Of a stretch of 41,520 nucleotides of DNA, positions 32,744 to 39,416 are shown piece after piece. A model generated the notes under the pieces. That model did not search any database. It saw nothing but the letters and a program-made list of their open reading frames with translations, and had not been told where the DNA came from. The translations under genes and the position numbers were made by a program. Within the stretch, counting starts at the first letter, position 1. Each line of letters begins with the position of its first letter. Source of the stretch: Ferrovibrio sp. (GTDB taxonomy: Bacteria > Pseudomonadota > Alphaproteobacteria > Ferrovibrionales > Ferrovibrionaceae); the NCBI RefSeq assembly GCF_002796975.1, contig NZ_PEKV01000020.1, positions 10,377-51,896 on the forward strand, read 5' to 3'.

Positions 32744-33894
32744 AATCGATCATTGTCGGCGGCGGCATCATGGGGCTCTCGGCTGCGCGCGCGCTCAAGA
32801 AAGCCGGCCATGACGTGGTGCTGATCGAGCAGGGCACGCTGCCCAATCCGCTCGGCTCTTCGGTCGACCAGCATCGCCTGATCCGTTATCCGTATGGCGC
32901 GCAGCGCGGCTATACCCGCATGGTGCGTCATGCCTATCACGCCTGGAAACGCGTCTGGCACGACCTGAAGATGACGCTCTATGCCGAGACCGGCACGCTG
33001 GTGCTGAGTGGCGCCGGCGATGGCTGGGCAAAGCAGTGCGTCGAAGCGCTGACGGCGGAAAATGTCGAGCAGCTCGCCTTCGATGCCGAGAGTGTCACCG
33101 GCCGCTGGCCCATGCTGAATGCAGAGGGCATCGAGGAGGCGTTCTTCTGTCCCTCGGGCGGTGTGCTGTTTGCCGAGGCGATTGTCGCCGCGCTGAGTTC
33201 GCATTTGCGCGATCACGGCGTCTCACTGCTGACCAATACGTCTGTCGTTGCTGTCGATCCCGAAAAGGGCAGCGTCACGCTCCGCGACAAGACCGTGCTG
33301 CAGGCCGATCATGTGCTGGTCACGGCGGGGCCATGGACCTCGAAACTGCTGCCGGAGCTTGCGCCGGTGTCGCGGCCGTCGCGTCAGGTTGTCGTATATC
33401 TGCAACCGCCGGCCGACATGAGTGCGGCCTGGTATCAGGCGCCGATGATCCTGGAGATCGGCCTCAGTCAGGGTTTCTATCTGGTGCCGCCGCGCATCAC
33501 CCGCGACGGCATGCGCACGGGGCTGAAGATCGGCGACCATACGTTTGGCCCGACCGCCGATCCCGGCAGCAACCGCGATGCGACGCCAGACGAGATCGAG
33601 GCCATCGTCGCCAAGGCGAAAAGCCGCATCGCCGATCTCGGCAGTTACGGCGTGGCACAGGCCAAGACCTGTTTCTACGATGTGGAGGCCGACGAGAAAT
33701 TCCAGTTCCGCCAGCTGGGGCCGCGCGGTTATGCCTTCTACGGCACGTCCGGCCATGGTTTCAAGTTCGGGCCGGTGGTCGGCGAACTGATCGCCGACGT
33801 GCTGGCCGGCAAGGCCGGTTACGAAGAGACCGCGCGCTGGCTGGCGGGAGAAATCATAGACGTCCCGGCGGCTGCATCCGACAGCAGCGGATAG
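32740..33894 (+). CDS. Monomeric-sarcosine-oxidase-like FAD oxidoreductase
   Basis: A 384-residue flavoenzyme of the DAO superfamily, nearest the monomeric sarcosine oxidase/N-methyltryptophan oxidase group, which oxidises secondary or N-methyl amines to imines. The FAD Rossmann motif is IIVGGGIMGLSAARALKKAG at residues 4-23. Typical sarcosine-oxidase features follow: DQHRLIRYPYGAQRGYTRM, then Cys311 in AKTCFYDVEADEKF, which matches the covalent-flavin Cys position, and GTSGHGFKFGPVVGELIADVL. It is translationally coupled to the cyclodeaminase-like gene before it. Its last 76 bases overlap the 3' end of the convergent VanX gene. The final ten residues are not conserved and lie in that overlap. 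Substrate unknown. Confidence 0.88.
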   Translation: MKSIIVGGGIMGLSAARALKKAGHDVVLIEQGTLPNPLGSSVDQHRLIRYPYGAQRGYTRMVRHAYHAWKRVWHDLKMTLYAETGTLVLSGAGDGWAKQCVEALTAENVEQLAFDAESVTGRWPMLNAEGIEEAFFCPSGGVLFAEAIVAALSSHLRDHGVSLLTNTSVVAVDPEKGSVTLRDKTVLQADHVLVTAGPWTSKLLPELAPVSRPSRQVVVYLQPPADMSAAWYQAPMILEIGLSQGFYLVPPRITRDGMRTGLKIGDHTFGPTADPGSNRDATPDEIEAIVAKAKSRIADLGSYGVAQAKTCFYDVEADEKFQFRQLGPRGYAFYGTSGHGFKFGPVVGELIADVLAGKAGYEETARWLAGEIIDVPAAASDSSG

Positions 33895-34400
33895 CGGCGC
33901 GGCTGGAACAGCTGGTAGTGCCACCATTCGTTGCGATAGAAGTCCCAGCCCGCCGCCGTCATGATGCCGAGCAGCACGGCGCGATTGGCCTGCTGCGCCG
34001 GCGTGATGTCGAGGCAGCCATGGAAGGCCAGCGGCGTGAAGGCATCGAAGCCGGTGCCCATGTCGAGCTCCTCGCCGTCCGCGTCCACCAGCGTGACATC
34101 GACCGCCGCGCCGCGCGAATGCGGCGAGCCCTTGCGCGGGTCGGCCAGGAAATCCGGATCGGGCGTGTGGTTCCACAGCGCCCAGGCCGCTTCGGTCGGG
34201 CGGAAGGCGTCGAAGACTTTCAGCCGCAGGTCCATATGACCGGCCAGCGCGATGGCTTTGCGCAGCAGGTCGGCGGCTTCGGTATTGAGAAAGCAGGCCG
34301 GGCGGCTGTATATGGGCGCACCGGTCAGGTTGTCGGCCGTGGCATAGCGCAGGTCGAGCAGCACCGGAAATTCGGGCGGCCTGATTTCAACGAGCGACAT
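33819..34400 (-). CDS. D-alanyl-D-alanine dipeptidase, VanX/DdpX family
   Basis: A 193-residue zinc dipeptidase that would cleave D-Ala-D-Ala, as in VanX resistance systems or DdpX salvage. Zinc ligands are His94 and Asp101 in SPHSRGAAVD and His161 in EWWHYQL, with catalytic Glu158. The substrate Arg67 sits in DAFRPTEAAW. The spacing of these residues equals that of VanX. There is no signal peptide, consistent with cytoplasmic D-Ala-D-Ala use. ATG 34400 (GGAG upstream) is preferred over the frame start at 34439. No vanH, vanA or two-component genes are nearby, so this is a lone housekeeping dipeptidase. Its C-terminal 25 residues are encoded opposite the end of the FAD oxidoreductase gene. 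Confidence 0.9.
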   Translation of the reverse strand: MSLVEIRPPEFPVLLDLRYATADNLTGAPIYSRPACFLNTEAADLLRKAIALAGHMDLRLKVFDAFRPTEAAWALWNHTPDPDFLADPRKGSPHSRGAAVDVTLVDADGEELDMGTGFDAFTPLAFHGCLDITPAQQANRAVLLGIMTAAGWDFYRNEWWHYQLFQPRRYPLLSDAAAGTSMISPASQRAVSS

Positions 34401-34453
34401 GCGACGGACTCCGGAATGACACGTCTGTTTTCCTATCACCGGAGCTTGCCTTC

Positions 34454-35593
34454 GTGAAGCTGCTCGGCATCGATACCGCGCTGAATGCCTGTTCCGTCGC
34501 CATCGTCGACGGCGACAGGACTTTGGCCTGCGTGGTCTCGGCCGGCGGCAAGGGCAATGCCGAACGGCTGCTGCCGCTGCTGGAGCAGGCGCGCCTCGAA
34601 GCCGGGATTGAGCTGGCGCAGCTGGACGGCATCGCCGCCACCATCGGACCGGGCTCGTTCACCGGTATCCGCACCGCGCTGGCCACGGCGCGCGCATTGG
34701 GCCTGGCGCTGAAGATTCCGGTCTGGGGCATCACCACGACGGAGACTCTGGCCCAAGCTGCGATCTTGGCTGCGGCACAGCCGGGCATGAACACCGTCGC
34801 CGTGATCGATGCCAAGCGCGACGAAGTCTACATCCAGTGCTTCGCAGCGAAAGATGGCGCGCCGCTCACCGGACCGCAATTGCTCAACATCGCCGATGCG
34901 CCGGCGATCCTGCCGCCCGGTCCGGCTCTGCTGGTCGGCAGCGGCAGCGAACTGCTGCAAGCAGCCACGCAACGTGACGACCTGCGGCTGTCGCCTGTCT
35001 CGCCCGATCCCGATCCGGTGCTGGTGGCGCGGCTCGCCGCACAGCGTCCGCGGCCGACGACATCGCCGTCGCCGCTCTATATCCGGCCGCCCGATGCGAA
35101 ACTGCCATCCGCTGTTGTTGCCGCGCCGGCGAAACTGACGGTCAACATCCAGACCTGCGGCATCGAAAATGCCGCTGTGCTCGCCGCCCTGCATGACGCG
35201 GCCTTTGCCGGCGCGGACAGCGGCGAGCACTGGGACGAGAAAAGCCTGCGCGAGCTGCTGGCGATGCCGGGCGCGCTGGCCCTGCTGGCCCTGCAAGGCG
35301 GCGAACCTGTCGGCTTCATCCTGCTGCGTCTGGCGGCCGACGAGGCCGAGATCATCACGCTCGCCGTACAGCCACCATGGCAGCGCAAGGGCGTGGCGCG
35401 GCGTCTGCTCATGGTTGGTCTCGACAAGATGACCGGGCGCGGTGCGCAGCAGTGTTTCCTGGAAGTGGCAGAGAACAATACTGCTGCGCGTGCGCTCTAT
35501 GCCTCTGTCGGATTTGCCGAGGTCGGTCGCCGGTCCGGCTATTATCGTGTCGCCGGCGCCGCGCCGCGCGATGCTGTACTCATGCGCAAATGA
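34454..35593 (+). CDS. tsaB-rimI: TsaB-RimI fusion protein
   Basis: A 379-residue protein joining two enzymes normally encoded side by side. Residues 1 to about 220 are TsaB, the ASKHA-fold partner of TsaD in making t6A37 of tRNA (MKLLGIDTALNACSVAIVDG, GPGSFTGIRTALATARALGL, ending SPLYIRPPDAKLP). Residues about 230-379 are RimI, a GNAT acetyltransferase for the N-terminus of ribosomal protein S18. The acetyl-CoA loop is VQPPWQRKGVARRLL, followed by LEVAENNTAARALYASVGFAEVGRRSGYY. There is no stop or frameshift between them, and the joint is a short alanine/proline linker. The GTG start has GGAG 9 bases before it. It heads the conserved tsaB/rimI-mucR-fur-plsC-miaB block. Confidence 0.93.
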   Translation: MKLLGIDTALNACSVAIVDGDRTLACVVSAGGKGNAERLLPLLEQARLEAGIELAQLDGIAATIGPGSFTGIRTALATARALGLALKIPVWGITTTETLAQAAILAAAQPGMNTVAVIDAKRDEVYIQCFAAKDGAPLTGPQLLNIADAPAILPPGPALLVGSGSELLQAATQRDDLRLSPVSPDPDPVLVARLAAQRPRPTTSPSPLYIRPPDAKLPSAVVAAPAKLTVNIQTCGIENAAVLAALHDAAFAGADSGEHWDEKSLRELLAMPGALALLALQGGEPVGFILLRLAADEAEIITLAVQPPWQRKGVARRLLMVGLDKMTGRGAQQCFLEVAENNTAARALYASVGFAEVGRRSGYYRVAGAAPRDAVLMRK

Positions 35594-35663
35594 TTATGGT
35601 GCATCCGTAAGTATAAGTTGCAGATTCGGTCCGCGAACACGTCAAAATACCGTCGAGCTGCGC

Positions 35664-35693
35664 TGGCATTACTGAATTCGCTGACTGTATAAT
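35664..35693 (+). promoter_or_regulatory. Likely mucR promoter
   Basis: A perfect TATAAT at 35688-35693. The best -35 is TGGCAT at 35664-35669 with an 18-base spacer, a weak match. Transcription would start near 35700, about 34 bases before the mucR ATG, which has AGGAG upstream. Confidence 0.55.
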
Positions 35694-35733
35694 CCGCGCG
35701 CCCGGATGTTTTACGCTGTTCAGGAGCGCGACG

Positions 35734-36174
35734 ATGGCCCATTCCGCCGACCGGCCCGCCGACCGATCTGAATTGCTGGCACTCACCGCCGAGATCGTCG
35801 CCGCGCATGTCTCCAACAACAAGGTCGATGCCGGCGAACTGCCTGCACTGATCCGCCAGATCTATGGCACGCTGGTCGAGATCGGGGCTTCCGCGTCGGG
35901 CGCGGATGGTGCGGCGCGCAGCGGCGACCGTCCGGCGCCGGCCGTGCCGGTGAAGAAATCGGTGACGCCGGACTACATTATCTGTCTCGAAGACGGCAAG
36001 AAGCTGAAGATGCTCAAGCGGCATCTGATGAGCCATTACCAGCTGACGCCGGAACAGTATCGCGAACGCTGGGGCCTGCCACCGGATTATCCGATGGTGG
36101 CGCCGAATTATGCGATCCGCCGCCAGGTGCTGGCCAAGAAGATCGGCCTGGGCAAAGGGCGGCGCGGGCGATAA
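35734..36174 (+). CDS. MucR/Ros-family zinc-finger transcriptional regulator
   Basis: A 146-residue alphaproteobacterial regulator that acts like H-NS, binding AT-rich DNA with T-A steps, bridging sites and repressing exopolysaccharide, motility or acquired genes. The prokaryotic zinc finger is at about residues 80-115: YIICLEDGKKLKMLKRHLM, then SHYQLTPEQYRERWGLP, with the Cys, Asp and two His ligands of MucR. The N-terminal 45 residues (LLALTAEIVAAHVSNNKVDAG, ELPALIRQIYGTL) form the oligomerisation domain, and an alanine/serine-rich linker joins them. The basic tail is typical. It has its own promoter. One of the phased arrays of TA-containing units lies 1.5 kb downstream, a possible target (inference only). 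Confidence 0.93.
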   Translation: MAHSADRPADRSELLALTAEIVAAHVSNNKVDAGELPALIRQIYGTLVEIGASASGADGAARSGDRPAPAVPVKKSVTPDYIICLEDGKKLKMLKRHLMSHYQLTPEQYRERWGLPPDYPMVAPNYAIRRQVLAKKIGLGKGRRGR

Positions 36175-36220
36175 CACGCCATTTGCTGCTAAGTCTTTGT
36201 TGCAGCAGGCGGCCTGTACG

Positions 36221-36249
36221 TTTCATCGCGCGGCGGGCCATGCTATAAC
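36221..36249 (+). promoter_or_regulatory. Possible fur promoter
   Basis: TATAAC at 36244-36249 with a weak TTTCAT at 36221-36226 and a 17-base spacer. About 52 bases precede the fur ATG. Confidence 0.4.
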
Positions 36250-36300
36250 GCCGTCAGTCTGACAGGGATTCTCGTTCAATCAAAAGAAGGCCTTGGGCGC

Positions 36301-36735
36301 ATGAGCAGCCGCCTCGAACAACTCTGCGAACAGCTTGGCATGCGGATGACCGATCAGCGGCGCGTGATCGCCCGCGTGCTGAGTGCGTCGCACGATCACC
36401 CCGACGTGGAAGAACTGCATCGTCGCTCTGTGGCGGTCGACCCGCGCATCTCGATTGCGACGGTCTATCGCACCGTGCGCATGTTCGAGGAAAACGGCAT
36501 CCTCAGCCGCCTCGATCTCGGCGATGGCCGCGCGCGCTACGAGGAAATGCCGGAATCGCATCACGACCACCTGATCGATACCCGCAGCGGCAAGATCATC
36601 GAATTCAACGATCCCGAACTGGAAGCGCTGCAGGACCGCATCGCGGCGCGTCTGGGCTACAAACTGGTCGATCACCGGCTCGAACTGTTCGGCGTTCCGC
36701 TCGACGACAAGGACGGCAAGAAGGGCAAGGCCTGA
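36301..36735 (+). CDS. fur: Fur-family metalloregulator (alphaproteobacterial Fur/Mur type)
   Basis: A 144-residue metal-sensing repressor. The winged helix (residues 1-85) has MRMTDQRRVIARVLSASHDH, PRISIATVYRTVRMFEENG and RYEEMPESHHDH. The sensory/dimer domain has HHDHLIDTRSGKIIEFND and a His/Glu-rich end. The CxxC zinc site found after HHDH in E. coli Fur is replaced by IDTRSG, as in alphaproteobacterial Fur/Mur proteins that respond to iron or manganese. It lies in the conserved mucR-fur-plsC order, 126 bases after mucR, with a promoter-like TATAAC. The lysine-rich C-terminal tail (DDKDGKKGKA) is common in this clade. Iron versus manganese cannot be decided from sequence. Confidence 0.92.
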   Translation: MSSRLEQLCEQLGMRMTDQRRVIARVLSASHDHPDVEELHRRSVAVDPRISIATVYRTVRMFEENGILSRLDLGDGRARYEEMPESHHDHLIDTRSGKIIEFNDPELEALQDRIAARLGYKLVDHRLELFGVPLDDKDGKKGKA

Positions 36736-36791
36736 TCCTGGGTCTGATGCCTTGTTCCTGACGTCCGCTTTTACATGACGGCACCATTCCA

Positions 36792-37634
36792 ATGACGGCA
36801 CGCGCCGTATTCACGCTCGGTATCTTCCTGGTCTGGACGATACTGCTCATCCCCGTGCAGATGCTGCTGATCCGGCTGAGATCGCCGCTGATGCGTAGCC
36901 TGCCGCATTTCTATCACCGCACCGTGGCGTCGCTGCTGCGCGTGCATGTGCGCCGCGTGGGCGAGCCCTCGGCCGCAGCGCCGACGCTGTTTGTCAGCAA
37001 TCATATCTCCTGGCTCGATATCGTCGTGCTGTCGGCGGTGATGCCGAATGTCAGCTTCATCGCCAAGCAGGAAGTCGGCACCTGGCCCTTCTTCGGCACG
37101 CTGGCGCGGCTGCAGCGCACCGTGTTCGTCGAACGCGAAAAGCGCCAGCGCACCGCAGAACATCGCGATGAGATGATCGAACGTCTGGCCAATGGCGACA
37201 GTCTGATCCTGTTTCCCGAAGGCACCTCGTCGGACGGTCTGCGCCTCCGTAATTTCAAATCGGCGTTCTTCGCCGCCGCCGAACGTCCCATCGGCCACAA
37301 ACAGCTGACGGTGCAGCCGGTGTCGATCGGCTATGCCAGGCTGAATTACATGCCGGTCGGCCGGCGCTGGATGTCGTGGTTCGCCTGGGTCGGCGACGAG
37401 GATCTGGTACCGCATCTGTGGCGCTTCCTGAAAGCCGGCCCGAGCGAGGCGGTGGTGGAATTTCACCAGCCGGCCACGATCGACCAGTTCAATTCGCGCA
37501 AGGGTCTCGCCGCCTGGTGCCACCAGCGCGTTCTTGAAGGCCTGAGCGACATCAATGCCGGCCGCGATCCCGGCCGCCGCACGCCGCCGCAGAAACAGGA
37601 TCCCGGCGCGCAATTCCTCGTGGACCGCATTTAG
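36792..37634 (+). CDS. plsC: 1-acyl-glycerol-3-phosphate acyltransferase (PlsC-type)
   Basis: A 280-residue inner-membrane acyltransferase that makes phosphatidic acid from lysophosphatidic acid, or a closely related lysophospholipid acyltransferase. The N-terminal helix AVFTLGIFLVWTILLIPVQM anchors it. The catalytic block I is SNHISWLDIVVL (His and Asp of HX4D), block II is the Arg/Val stretch LQRTVFVEREKRQ, and block III is LILFPEGTSSDG. Block IV is the proline-containing VQPVSIGYARL. The length and order are those of alphaproteobacterial PlsC proteins that precede miaB. No Shine-Dalgarno is obvious. It follows fur by 56 bases and is followed by a 402-base gap holding the second phased repeat array. 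Confidence 0.92.
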   Translation: MTARAVFTLGIFLVWTILLIPVQMLLIRLRSPLMRSLPHFYHRTVASLLRVHVRRVGEPSAAAPTLFVSNHISWLDIVVLSAVMPNVSFIAKQEVGTWPFFGTLARLQRTVFVEREKRQRTAEHRDEMIERLANGDSLILFPEGTSSDGLRLRNFKSAFFAAAERPIGHKQLTVQPVSIGYARLNYMPVGRRWMSWFAWVGDEDLVPHLWRFLKAGPSEAVVEFHQPATIDQFNSRKGLAAWCHQRVLEGLSDINAGRDPGRRTPPQKQDPGAQFLVDRI

Positions 37635-37654
37635 GGCATCTACAGGCAGGCCTC

Positions 37655-37683
37655 TGGACTGCCGCGTGGCAATGTCCTATAAT
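37655..37683 (+). promoter_or_regulatory. Promoter-like element upstream of array 2
   Basis: TGGACT (37655-37660; 4/6), 17-base spacer, perfect TATAAT (37678-37683). Transcription would begin near 37690, just before the phased array, so the array would be part of an RNA, either the miaB leader or a separate small RNA. Confidence 0.6.
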
Positions 37684-37723
37684 AAGATATTGTTTTAAAA
37701 AGATTATTTCCTAAATAGCACCG

Positions 37724-37838
37724 GATAAGCCGAAAGAAGCGCGCAACAAGCCAGAATAAGGGTCAAATAAGCAAAAATAAGCATGTCATAAGCCGGAATA
37801 AACCTCGTTTAAGCCCGGAATAAGCTCGCCCAAGCGGC
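37724..37838 (+). repeat. Phased 10.5-bp repeat array 2 (AATAAGC-type units)
   Basis: Eleven AAGC-containing (or variant) units begin their AAGC at 37727, 37737, 37748, 37758, 37769, 37779, 37790, 37800, 37811, 37822 and 37832. A weaker TAGC at 37716 is also in phase. Alternate units are exactly 21 bases apart at 37727, 37748, 37769, 37790, 37811 and 37832. The consensus 21-mer is close to ATAAGCCGGAATAAGCTCGN. The first unit reads GATAAGCCGA, as at the head of array 1. Average spacing is 10.5 bases, the pitch of B-DNA, so every TA step faces the same side of the helix. No coding potential is seen. Confidence 0.9.
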
Positions 37839-37846
37839 CGGCTGAT

Positions 37847-37860
37847 CTGTCCGCGGACAG
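37847..37860. repeat. 14-bp perfect palindrome downstream of array 2
   Basis: CTGTCCGCGGACAG, 9 bases after the array, followed by TTTAACCGTTT. It could be a protein operator or a weak terminator hairpin (5-bp stem, 4-base loop) ending an array RNA. The rest of the gap to miaB (37861-38036) shows no gene or clear signal. Confidence 0.5.
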
Positions 37861-38036
37861 TTTAACCGTTTGATTTCCCTATGAAGAATCGATGACGGTA
37901 CCTGGTCGCCAGCGCGGTTGTGCTTTCCTTGCGGCGATTCGGGTGCTACCTTCGGATTCGGTCGTCATTCATCACCAAGGAGCGTCTGGGGCGCCGCCCG
38001 ATCTTCTCCCGGCACCCGCCCCGCTGAAACCCGGAC

Positions 38037-39416
38037 TTGGCCAAAAAGCTGTTCATCAAGACCCACGGCTGCCAGATGAACGTCTACGACTCCGCCCGCA
38101 TGGCGGACGTGCTGGCCCCGCTCGGATACGCCAGGACCGAGACGCCCGATGACGCCGACATGGTGATCATCAACACCTGCCACATCCGCGAAAAAGCCGC
38201 CGAGAAAGTCTTCTCCGAACTCGGCCACTGGCGCATCCGCAAGCATGCCGCCCAGGCCAGGGGCGGCGATGTCACCATTGCGGTGGCCGGCTGCGTCGCC
38301 CAGGCCGAGGGCAAGGAACTGGTCAACCGCGCGCCGTTTGTCGATCTCGTGGTCGGCAGCCAGGCCTATCACCAGCTGCCGGAACTGCTGGCGCGCGCCG
38401 AACGCGCCCGCGTCAAAGGCACCGGCGGTCGCGGCATCCTCGCGACAGACTTTCCGCCCGATTCAAAGTTCGATCATCTCCCCGACGAGATCAGCGTTGC
38501 GCCGGGGCCGGTCGGCTATCTCGCCGTGCAGGAAGGCTGCGACAAATTCTGCACCTTCTGCGTCGTGCCCTATACGCGCGGCGCCGAATATTCGCGCCCG
38601 GCCGCCGCGATCCTGCGCGAAGCCGATCGTCTCGTCGCCACCGGCGTGCAGGAGATCGCGCTGCTCGGCCAGAATGTGAATGCCTGGCATGGCGAAGGCC
38701 CCGATGGCAAAAGCTGGTCGCTCGGCCGGCTGCTGCGCGTGCTCAACGACCGTTTCGCCAAAACCCATCCGCACCTGCGCTGGCGCTACACGACATCGCA
38801 TCCGCGCGAGATGGACGACGAGCTGATCGCCGCACACGCGGACGTCGCCGGCCTGATGCCCTTCCTGCATCTGCCGATCCAGGCCGGCTCGGACTCGGTG
38901 CTGAAGGCGATGAACCGTGGCCATCGCGCCGAAGACTATCTGCGCGTGGTCGAGAAGCTGCGCGTAGCAAGGCCAGATATCGCGCTGAGCGGCGATTTCA
39001 TCACCGGCTTCCCCGGCGAGTCCGACGCCGATTTCGAACAGACGCTGAAGATCGTGCGCGAAGCGCGCTTCGCCGCCGGCTATTCCTTCAAATACTCCAA
39101 CCGTCCCGGCACGCCGGGCAGCCTGATGGGCCGGCAGGTTCCGGACGCCGTGAGCAGCGAACGGCTCCATGCGCTGCAGGCCCTGCTGCAGGATCTGTCG
39201 GGCGACTTCAACCGTGCCTGCGAGGGCCGCGAACTGGATGTGCTGTTCCAGAAGCCGGGCCGCCAGAGCGGTCAGCTGATCGGCTATTCGCAATACATGC
39301 AGGCCATTTATGTGGCCGATCCGATGCTGAAGATCGGCGACCGCCTGCCGGTGACGATCACCGGCGGTTATGCCAATTCGCTTGCCGGCGAGATCGTCCG
39401 GCGAGAGGCCGCGTGA
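38037..39416 (+). CDS. miaB: tRNA-2-methylthio-N6-dimethylallyladenosine synthase MiaB
   Basis: A 459-residue radical-SAM methylthiotransferase that adds the ms2 group to i6A37 of tRNAs. The N-terminal UPF0004 domain has KLFIKTHGCQMNVYDSARM with the first auxiliary-cluster Cys, then INTCHIREKAAEKVFSELG and VAGCVAQAEGK. The radical-SAM motif is CDKFCTFC (Cys168, Cys172, Cys175) followed by VVPYTRGAEYSRP. A TRAM domain ends the protein. The start must be TTG 38037, because an in-frame TGA lies 9 bases upstream and the next ATG is inside the conserved GCQMN motif. There is no Shine-Dalgarno. It may be expressed from the promoter at 37655 through the repeat array. phoH overlaps its stop by GTGA. 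Confidence 0.96.
   Translation: MAKKLFIKTHGCQMNVYDSARMADVLAPLGYARTETPDDADMVIINTCHIREKAAEKVFSELGHWRIRKHAAQARGGDVTIAVAGCVAQAEGKELVNRAPFVDLVVGSQAYHQLPELLARAERARVKGTGGRGILATDFPPDSKFDHLPDEISVAPGPVGYLAVQEGCDKFCTFCVVPYTRGAEYSRPAAAILREADRLVATGVQEIALLGQNVNAWHGEGPDGKSWSLGRLLRVLNDRFAKTHPHLRWRYTTSHPREMDDELIAAHADVAGLMPFLHLPIQAGSDSVLKAMNRGHRAEDYLRVVEKLRVARPDIALSGDFITGFPGESDADFEQTLKIVREARFAAGYSFKYSNRPGTPGSLMGRQVPDAVSSERLHALQALLQDLSGDFNRACEGRELDVLFQKPGRQSGQLIGYSQYMQAIYVADPMLKIGDRLPVTITGGYANSLAGEIVRREAA

Noticed and set aside
33819..34400. Glycopeptide-resistance (van) cluster
   Set aside because: Only a VanX-type dipeptidase is present. No ligase, dehydrogenase or VanRS genes are nearby, so a housekeeping role is more likely.
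37892..38152. 86-residue frame starting ATG between array 2 and miaB
   Set aside because: It runs into the miaB N-terminus in another frame, has no ribosome binding site and no recognisable domain.
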